Assembly (NCBI GenBank): GCA_022316685.1 | Contig: JAKJHU010000168.1 | Coordinates: 434,001 to 498,000 of the forward strand | Direction of reading: 5' to 3' | DNA: 64,000 bases | Source of the DNA: Progne subis subis | Lineage: Eukaryota; Chordata; Aves; Passeriformes; Hirundinidae | Notes under the pieces: generated by a model | Told to the model about the DNA's origin: nothing | Databases searched by the model: none | What the model saw: only the letters and a program-made list of their open reading frames with translations | Shown: in pieces, positions 60,101 through 64,000 of the stretch | How the letters are laid out: every line of letters begins with the position of its first letter | Position numbering within the stretch: position 1 is the stretch's first letter | Translations under genes and position numbers: made by a program

Positions 60101-63100
60101 GGCTTCCTTGGGTTCCACCTCAGCGGGGGTTGTCCGCACTCAGGCCGAGCCCCCCTCTCCTTCTCTCACCCCTCGCAGACTCTCACGGGCTGTCGGATGA
60201 GGAAGGCTCCTCGGAGGTGTTCCTGGCCACCGACAGTGACTACGACTCCAGCCGGGCGCAGAGCCCGAAGGAGCTCGACTTGCTGTACCCCTCCGCGGGG
60301 CCCGAGTGCTGCAGCCGGCGGGCGGCCCGCAGCCTGCGGGACAGTGCCCCCGATGTCCTGCAGAGCCACGAGCTCAAGACCTCCGCCCCAGCGCCGGAGG
60401 AGCCTCGGCCACCGCCCAAGCTCTATGACAGTGACTTCGTCCTGCCCAGCCGGCAGATCGAGCTGCTGCGCATCACCGAGAAGCGACAGGCGTACTGCGT
60501 TCGGACCAGCAGCCTGGACTTCCCCAAGCCCCACTGCCCCGCCCCGAGAAAGTCCTGCCCCGGCTCCGTGGACAGCTCCCCGGCGGAGAGCAGGACCACG
60601 GGCCACTGCGGCCAGCTCAGGCTGGGGACTGGCTCGGCACCCAGCCCCGAGTGCCGCCGGGGCAGGCAGGGCGCAGAGGCCGTCTGCTGGACACGCTCAG
60701 AGGAGTGGACTCAGAACTTGCTGGAGCAGCAGCCAGAGCAGCCCGGGGGCTTGGCCGAGCAAGGGAAGAAGCCGGGCTCTGTCACCTTGAGGGTCTGCCC
60801 TCAGTACGAAACGGGACTCTCCAAAGAGACCAGTGTCAAGGTACCAAAGCCTGTAACAGGTGGCAGAGCGGGTCTGCCGTGCCCGGAGGGCTGGGGCTGG
60901 CAGGATGGGGACCGAGGGAGCAGGGCTCATGTGCCCCGTACCTGGCACTGCCCGCCCCATCCTCCACCGTCTCAGGGGTGAAGTCCCCTGGAGTCCCACC
61001 ACACTCCTGCCCTGACTGCCTCTGTCCCTGCAGTAGTGATGAGGCCCCTGGTAGGACAGAGTGTCTCTGCAGGAGTGATGGCTACTGCTGCAGAAGGAGT
61101 GAGCCAGGGCCACACATAGTGAATTTTGGGGACAAGCTGAAGTTCAGCTCTTGGTCTGTGGTTCAGCAGGTGACAGTAGGTTGATGCCACCCAGTGTGGG
61201 CAGGCAGAGCAAAGGACACATTGCCACGTCCTTGCCACGCTCTTGCCACGTCCTGGTGCTCAACCACATCATCCTTCTGGACCAAAATTCAGCCATCATC
61301 CCTGCCCTGGCCACACTCCTCCTACAGCCTCACCTTCCCAGGTGTGTGGTCTCTGCTCCAGCCTTCCCCATTAGGGAAGGGAGAGCAGGAGCCTTTTGTC
61401 TCCAGCCTGTGGCAACTCCAGCGGCAGAACCCTCTCTAGTTCCAGCTGGGGCAGCAGGCAGAGCTCCTTCCATGCTCCTTCAGACTATGCTGGAGCAGCT
61501 GTGTGACCTGACTCCTCTCCATGAGGGCTTTGCTGCCAAGAGCTGACCCCTCAGTTCTGATCATTCACACCTGCTCCAGGTGGGATCCCCCATAGAGGAC
61601 ATCCCCCAGCATACACATCTGGGGTAGGTCCTCTCTGGCTTTGTGACCTCCTTTGGTCCCAACCATAGAGATTCTTCCCCTGTTGAAATTTCCCTTCTGA
61701 GACATCCCTGGTGCCCAGGACTGAGGATGATGGAGCAAAAAAATCATTAAATCATGGACTGGTTTGTGCTGAAAGCATCCCTAAAGGAATGGCAGAGGAA
61801 GAACAGAACCAACAAGCTGGTTTATTGCTGGGGAGGTTTGATAGCCAGTGTCTCTGCACCCAGCCAGGACATCCTAGCAGAGACAACTCTGCCTCGCCGC
61901 ATTATTTTCCATTTGAGGAATGCCCATAGATTTCTGTGCAACTGAAGCGCAGCCCTCGGGTTCTTGGCGGGCTGCCCATATGGCTTTTGAAGTTGCAAAG
62001 CTCTGGACACGCCTGCTTGAAAGCGTTTTACGATGTTCTCCTCGAAGAGAGGCGAGTTCAAAGGCACGGCTCCTCGGCTGGTGTAAATCAGCTGAGCCCT
62101 GCCATGGCTGTTTATGGCTGGCAGTGCTCACATGGGCCTAGGGCTGGGACCACCCTGCCGGGGCAGCACTCCTGGTGCTCCGCAAGCCCTCGCAGATGTG
62201 CCAGAGGAAACGTTGCCTTGCCTGGCCGAGGAGGGATGTCCTGCCTTTGGGCCTTTGAAGCCAAGCAGCAGCTCCCGGAGTTAGCGGCCAGAATGAGTTA
62301 ATTTTCTTGACAGGATTTGGGATTCACAAGGCTGTCCCTGGGGAAGCAGAGGGCAGGGGTAGCTGTTGGTGGAAGAACCCCAAGCTTGTGTACGGGATGA
62401 AATTTTGCACCGTGTTCCAAAGAGGTTTCGGCTGTAGTTTGGCAGAGCTGTTGTGGTCCAGTTGGTCTGAGGGTCTGGACCCTGTTCACAAGAGGGACTT
62501 CACACGGATCCCTACACGGTACCAGGAGCAGGACAGGGACTGTCCCTCTCCAGCTACAGGTGATGAGGTTGTGAGGCAGCCTCAGCAGAGCTGTAGGTGA
62601 CACCTGCAAGGATGGAGTGGCAAGAGCTTGGAGAGAGCTGTGGAAGCAGGGGAGCAGTCCATGAGTTTTGGCCCTGGCATGCTGGGGCACCCCTTGGGCA
62701 TTCCCTGGGCATGGTGTGCCCATGTGCCCGGGCTGCTGCCACCTGCTCATGGGCACCACTGGGGCAGCTGTTCCTCCACCCTCACCATTCCTCCACGTCT
62801 TGTGCTGCCTCCGGCCCCTGTTCCTCCTCATTCCTCCCCCTTACCATCCATCTCTCCCGCCTTTCTCTCCACAGCTGCACATCACCAGCCAGACGCCTGC
62901 CGGGGAGGTGGTGAAGTTGGTGGTGCTGGAGATGAACGACATCTCACGGGATGTGCTGGGCAGCTCGGCCGCTGTCTGCTACAGCGAGGAGCAGCTGGAG
63001 CACTTTGGACTGGTGTTCGCTGCCGACGAGAGCGAGCGGTGGCTCCCCGATGACTTCCTGCCCCTGTCCCTCCACACCAGCCATCCCGAGGGGCGGTTCT

Positions 63101-63162
63101 ACGTTCGCATCAAGGAGACGTCCCCCCTGGTGCTCCAGTACGGGCCAGCCACCACCGTATGA
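47988..63162 (+). CDS. ANKFN1: ANKFN1-family gene (ankyrin + FN3 domain protein), 18 coding exons
   Basis: The 18 exons, each bounded by AG and GT with compatible phases, encode about 1127 residues from the ATG at 47988 to TGA at 63160-63162. Order of parts: a basic N-terminus (1-62), ankyrin-type helices with the motif NTPNSEGLLPLDIAIMTNN (63-131), a charged helical stretch (132-196), one FN3 domain (about 197-297) containing SAYNMKGWGPP, a long family-specific region (298-811), a Ser/Pro/acidic linker (812-1032), and a C-terminal Ras-association-like domain (1033-1127). Family knowledge: this is the ANKFN1 / mouse Nmf9 / fly wide awake family, linked to neuronal excitability, sleep and vestibular function; it is cytoplasmic with no signal peptide. 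I see no signal peptide or membrane segment either. Family assignment is firm. Whether it is ANKFN1 itself or an ANKFN1-like paralog is open. The true start may lie further upstream, because the first exon is open 5' of the ATG. Confidence 0.93.
48494..48701 (+). CDS. ANKFN1: ANKFN1-family exon 2, ankyrin repeats
   Basis: Acceptor CACCCAG, donor GTGAGT. Residues 63-131. FQSNAALFEAVELQDLDRVQ is the first ankyrin helix pair; EGLLPLDIAIMTNNAPIARA with LLQAGAKESPH is the second repeat, with the usual PLDIA and LL..GA positions. It ends one base into the next codon. The intron before it (48174-48493, 320 bp) holds nothing recognisable. Confidence 0.95.
48996..49190 (+). CDS. ANKFN1: ANKFN1-family exon 3, helical linker between ankyrin and FN3 parts
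   Basis: The acceptor CCCACAG restores the Phe codon of HFVSLESRSLHLSTLV. Residues 132-196 are rich in Glu, Lys, Arg and Leu (for example REAEQRVNELMAQVVNE and EKEKQLKAWEWRFRLYKR), consistent with a helix or coiled coil. The exon ends GFEHA plus one base before GTGAGT. This block is among the most conserved of the family. Confidence 0.95.
49447..49560 (+). CDS. ANKFN1: ANKFN1-family exon 4, start of FN3 domain
   Basis: Acceptor CCCCAG, donor GTAAGG. Residues 197-234. VPDAPSSVHLSVASSSSLQV is a typical FN3 A/B strand start (P.aP..v.l...ss.l.v), then FWEPLSVNSAVVTKYK, matching the 'W..P...ng.i..Y.v' pattern of FN3 strands C and C'. It ends one base into a codon. Confidence 0.95.
50102..50199 (+). 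CDS. ANKFN1: ANKFN1-family exon 5, middle of FN3 domain
   Basis: The acceptor CTCCTTGCAG completes the Val codon of KYKVEWSCSPTFSPLLGEAV. The rest, KLKDLHFTIQGLVS, is the FN3 E strand ending in the conserved 'i.gL' motif. Residues 235-267, ending in phase 0 before GTGAGT. Confidence 0.95.
50296..50463 (+). mobile_element. CR1 LINE 3' end, sense, intronic
   Basis: 'ttggcacaggctgaccaggg', 'ggggacatggtttagtggtg' and 'ccttttccaaccttaacgat' then 'tttctatgatc'. It lies in the intron 50200-52098, upstream of the probable LTR. Confidence 0.85.
50640..51110 (+). mobile_element. Probable solo LTR of an endogenous retrovirus (U3 with four ATTGG boxes and TATA-like box)
   Basis: Within the intron 50200-52098 lie ATGCAAAT (50720-50727), four ATTGG boxes (inverted CCAAT) starting at 50740, 50772, 50799 and 50827, evenly spaced 27-32 bp, and the TATA-like CATAAAAACA at 50861-50870. 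This order is typical of avian ERV U3 regions and unlike intron sequence. No gag, pol or env reading frame is adjacent, so a solo LTR is likeliest. The ends are approximate: no target duplication was found by eye. An AATAAA at 51349 could mark a longer element. Alternative: a host intronic promoter. Confidence 0.45.
52099..52189 (+). CDS. ANKFN1: ANKFN1-family exon 6, end of FN3 domain
   Basis: GTAYHIRVSAYNMKGWGPPQ is a textbook FN3 F strand and FG loop (Y.vrV.A.N..G.g), followed by ASTPPFAIPS. Residues 268-297. Acceptor CTCCTTGCAG; donor GTGAGT at 52190. The preceding intron (50200-52098) is the one that carries a CR1 copy and a probable LTR. Confidence 0.95.
52190..53949 (+). other. Intron between exons 6 and 7 (1.76 kb)
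   Basis: No CR1 tail recognised. A/T-rich block at 53270-53480 and 53560-53680, otherwise nothing notable. Confidence 0.6.
53950..54057 (+). CDS. ANKFN1: ANKFN1-family exon 7
   Basis: The acceptor TCCCCACAG completes Asn of SNWREYDGRAPRRRGQAEAL; then DHLLGQVKTVHQHCICH. Residues 298-333, ending one base into Glu before GTGAGC. This is a basic, helical, family-specific segment immediately after the FN3 domain with no known domain assignment. Confidence 0.93.
54294..54393 (+). CDS. ANKFN1: ANKFN1-family exon 8, basic Ser/Lys segment
   Basis: Acceptor CTCCACAG; encodes EPCKNQPQSRKHSVSKSLKH then LFHPGSKFLKTLK and two bases of Arg; residues 334-367. RKHSVS fits a basophilic kinase site (R-K-x-S). 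The cluster of Lys/Arg/Ser before the conserved RGLYLTAIFY block is shared by the family. Donor GTGAGA at 54394. Confidence 0.93.
54920..55052 (+). CDS. ANKFN1: ANKFN1-family exon 9
   Basis: Acceptor CCCGTGCAG, donor GTAGGT. Starts RGLYLTAIFYKDDNILVTHE and continues DQIPVVEIDDTYSCLLMQDF and LWLTK; residues 367-411, ending in phase 0. The alternating hydrophobic pattern suggests beta strands. It is the start of the highly conserved central region that lacks a named fold. Confidence 0.95.
55788..55907 (+). CDS. ANKFN1: ANKFN1-family exon 10
   Basis: Acceptor TGTGTTCAG, donor GTGAGG. Encodes VSCMWDEILWLRQCVTVSQS and SCSCILQTRFKMLLAISQMQ; residues 412-451. Helical, with WDEI.WLRQ as the conserved core. 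There is a small Cys cluster (C414, then C-x-C in SCSC). Both ends are phase 0. The 735-bp intron before it shows nothing recognisable. Confidence 0.93.
56257..56472 (+). CDS. ANKFN1: ANKFN1-family exon 11
   Basis: Acceptor GTCACACAG, donor GTGTGT. Encodes GLLGIQDLGQVFFEPIKDKQ, GNILIVTLKEVKTNQTFESV and later SVSSPEEPTALDTLLVSVQ; residues 452-523, phase 0 at both ends. FEPIKD..GNILIVT and SPEEPTALD are hallmark motifs of the family. The open frame runs on both sides of the exon, so splice signals and homology set the limits. Confidence 0.95.
56758..56924 (+). CDS. ANKFN1: ANKFN1-family exon 12
   Basis: Acceptor TTCCCAG, donor GTGGGG. DKLAYHQRSSHALSAGLYLG, then YLKLCSAVDQIRVLVPEQLP and NILCHVKIRSNPNIS; residues 524-579. 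The GLYLGYLKLCS.VDQI block is the family core. It ends two bases into Arg. GTGGGG is a slightly weak donor, but the next exon matches in phase. Confidence 0.94.
57057..57155 (+). mobile_element. Short CR1 tail, sense, intronic
   Basis: 'acagggtgggattgttagcg', 'ctgaactcgacgatccttgt' and 'cagcatattctgtgattctg', in the intron 56925-57325. Confidence 0.85.
57326..57476 (+). CDS. ANKFN1: ANKFN1-family exon 13
   Basis: The acceptor CCTTCTACAG completes Arg of REEWEWLQKMASVEEPVPTE; ends LFQELQVAIKELMTLVNIPL and QE before GTAAAG. Residues 579-629, ending in phase 0. A helical acidic segment. The preceding intron carries a CR1 3' end at 57057-57155. Confidence 0.94.
58198..58366 (+). CDS. ANKFN1: ANKFN1-family exon 14
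   Basis: Acceptor CTCCTTGCAG. AKDFRLYSQEVLDFGDQVSF, then LLLLPPSDDVCTAPGQNNPY and TPRSGFLTLPLQIFEL; residues 630-685. The DDVCTAPGQNNPYTP stretch is a near-invariant family signature. It ends one base into Val before GTGAGG. Confidence 0.96.
58617..58783 (+). CDS. ANKFN1: ANKFN1-family exon 15
   Basis: Acceptor CCTCTTCCAG. VHFFTYDREFITQYCQVSAL, LELESLLSQQSLREAFSDAE and STAKQRHQQVQDYIQ; residues 686-741, ending in phase 0 before GTATGG. The second half is a charged helix (QQSLREA..DAE...AKQRHQQV) that could form a coiled coil. Confidence 0.95.
58927..59310 (-). mobile_element. CR1 LINE 3' end, intronic
   Basis: 'gattcatggaatggtttggg', 'ggccttggacactgccaggg' and 'cttctcttctccaggctgca' in the intron 58784-59656. 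A 24-base or so block near 58980, usual in this subfamily, is missing. Confidence 0.9.
59657..59867 (+). CDS. ANKFN1: ANKFN1-family exon 16
   Basis: Acceptor CTGTTGGCAG, donor GTAAGG. QMEEIWREMRWIMDVLQHAR and YKQPSCGVSLSGFLSEAGG, then a Ser/Pro-rich SSSSHPDHLPSPVPSPETSR; residues 742-811. The first half is the conserved W.EMRWIMD helix; the second half begins the low-complexity linker with several SP sites. It ends one base into Asp. Confidence 0.95.
60071..60123 (+). repeat. 24-bp direct tandem duplication in intron
   Basis: CTCAGAGGCTTCCTTGGGTC plus CCAC, then the same unit with one change, then CTCAG again; about 55 bp before exon 17. Confidence 0.9.
60179..60840 (+). CDS. ANKFN1: ANKFN1-family exon 17, long Ser/Pro and acidic linker
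   Basis: The largest exon (662 bp), residues 812-1032. It opens DSHGLSDEEGSSEVFLATDS and DYDSSRAQSPKELDLLYPS, an acidic Ser-rich stretch with casein-kinase-2-like and proline-directed sites, then GSAPDVLQ-like DSAPDVLQSHELK. The conserved KLYDSDFVLPSRQIELLRIT and EKRQAYCVRTSSLDFPK come later, then a poorly conserved GC-rich part. GC is much higher than in the other exons. The donor GTACCA at 60841 is weak, and the frame stays open past it to a stop at 60979-60981. Confidence 0.92.
60841..62874 (+). other. Last intron (2.03 kb), with a readable 5' end
   Basis: Bounded by a weak GTACCA donor and a good pyrimidine-rich acceptor. The exon 17 frame continues to a stop at 60979-60981. A possible CR1 scrap near 61743-61775 is too diverged to call. 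61920-62140 has a few CpG and no feature. Confidence 0.6.
62875..63162 (+). CDS. ANKFN1: ANKFN1-family exon 18, C-terminal Ras-association-like domain and stop
   Basis: Acceptor CTTTCTCTCCACAG at 62874. LHITSQTPAGEVVKLVVLEM and NDISRDVLGSSA resemble the first two strands and helix of a Ras-association ubiquitin-like fold (t.T..EVi...l). Then FGLVFAADESERWLPDDFLP and a basic RFYVRIKETSPLVLQYGP end; residues 1033-1127, TGA at 63160. Exon identity is firm. The fold assignment is an inference, consistent with the RA-like domain described for this family. Confidence 0.93.
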   Translation: MHITSQTPAGEVVKLVVLEMNDISRDVLGSSAAVCYSEEQLEHFGLVFAADESERWLPDDFLPLSLHTSHPEGRFYVRIKETSPLVLQYGPATTV

Positions 63163-63327
63163 GAGGAGGAGAGCCGACGGGACGGAGCGGAGACCTCGGC
63201 TTGCAGAGAGCAGACAGCTCGTCTCTGATGCTTCCTTCTTCCACAGACACCCTCTCATCAGGCGTCCGCGGGGTGGAATGGGATCATACTGGGTTGTGTG
63301 TTATTTGTTTGTGCTCTTTTTTAATTT

Positions 63328-63362
<35 letters not shown>

Positions 63363-64000
63363 AAGAGACATCGAGACTCAGTTTTTCTGACTGGAGAAGA
63401 GAAGGGTGGAGTCAGAGACCTCAGAGCTCAGGAGGAATCTCTGCAGGAATGGAATTTTTGAAAGTAAACATTTTTAAGGAGGAAGAGGGGGAGAGAGAGA
63501 GGAAAAATATTACAAGAAGAAGCAGCAATACTTTTTTTTTCCCTTTTTTTTTTTTCTGGAAAACCTTGTTTGGGATTCACTGAAGGCAAAGCCACAGAGG
63601 ATTGCTGGGGAGGGCTATGGTGTCAGTGAGGAGAGGGCAAGAGCCACAGGGACAACCCTGGGAAGGGTGTTTTCCTATCTGCCCTCCTTTCACTGCATCT
63701 GGAGAAATGATTCTTGCACACAGTTCTTGAAACAAAATCATATTAGTATTTTTATTCCGAAAAAAAGTCAATAATCATTGTGCCAGAGCCACTGGAAATG
63801 GGTAAAGGTGAAAGCCCTTTGACTTGTATCCAAGACTAAAGGAACCCATGCAGCCAGCCCGCTGCAGTCACAGACATGTCACACTAGAGATTTGCTATAG
63901 GACATCTCCTGCAACCCCCTGGGCTTCCCTGTCCCCCTGGGTGCCGTTTTGTTCTCGTGATTGTGCTTCCCTAGTACGTCCTACAGCATGACGTTTTGTT
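63163..64000 (+). other. ANKFN1: 3' UTR of the ANKFN1-family gene (continues past window)
   Basis: This follows the TGA without a splice donor of note. It contains a 27-T run at 63331-63357, shorter T runs at 63532-63540 and 63544-63555, a purine-rich GAGAGAGAGAGG stretch near 63490, and an A/T-rich segment near 63740. No AATAAA or ATTAAA is seen before the window ends, so the polyadenylation site is probably beyond 64000. Confidence 0.6.
63331..63357 (+). repeat. 27-base poly-T tract in the 3' UTR
   Basis: Uninterrupted T from 63331 to 63357, preceded by a T-rich lead-in from about 63312. It gives a U-tract in the mRNA and is prone to assembly length error. Confidence 0.97.

Noticed and set aside
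61743..61775. Possible CR1 tail ('atcatggactggtttgtgct')
   Set aside because: Too short and diverged to separate from chance.
1..64000. CRISPR arrays, tRNA/rRNA genes, intact retroviral gag/pol/env, bacterial operons
   Set aside because: None seen. Direct repeats are minisatellite or microsatellite type without regular spacers, and long open frames other than the ANKFN1-family exons lack conserved motifs.

Overview
This window looks like bird nuclear DNA. It is littered with 3' ends of CR1 LINEs, at least 22 recognisable fragments on both strands, several ending in the ATTCTATG-type tail typical of avian CR1. It has compact GT-AG introns, moderate-to-high GC and a 100-N scaffold gap. The CR1 types resemble those common in Neoaves and songbirds, but the species cannot be fixed by reading. 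There are no bacterial-type genes, no rRNA or tRNA genes and no CRISPR array.

Only one protein-coding gene is supported. It lies on the + strand and fills the right-hand quarter. Eighteen coding exons between 47988 and 63162 splice, with every reading phase matching, into a protein of about 1127 residues. It belongs to the ANKFN1 / Nmf9 / wide awake family: ankyrin repeats, one fibronectin type III domain, a long family-specific central region, a serine/proline-rich acidic linker, and a C-terminal domain that looks like a Ras-association fold. Its sequence seems more divergent from mammalian ANKFN1 than I would expect of a bird ortholog, so it may be an ANKFN1-like paralog.

The first firm exon is open upstream of its ATG. 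A 41-nt candidate exon at 6938-6978, with a good acceptor and a GTAAGT donor, joins to it in frame across about 41 kb. About 1 kb further upstream is a CpG-rich patch with an RFX X-box-like inverted repeat, a candidate promoter or first exon. Most of the left three quarters would then be the first large intron.

Layout: 1-6937 is noncoding upstream sequence with CR1 fragments and a CpG-rich patch. 6938-6978 is the candidate upstream exon. 6979-47971 is the long putative intron with CR1 copies, short tandem repeats, an assembly gap, and several clusters of regulatory-looking motifs: a ZNF143-type site near 25.85 kb, a perfect 18-bp palindrome at 39.1 kb, and a CpG-rich then homeobox/SOX-rich segment at 39.5-39.85 kb. 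47972-63162 holds the coding exons; one intron carries a probable solo LTR with four evenly spaced ATTGG boxes and a TATA-like box. 63163-64000 is 3' UTR with long poly-T tracts and no clear polyadenylation signal before the window ends. I see no convincing novel multi-gene system. The most interesting items are the possible paralog identity, the distant upstream exon, the intronic promoter-like elements and a readable intron-retention alternative C-terminus.
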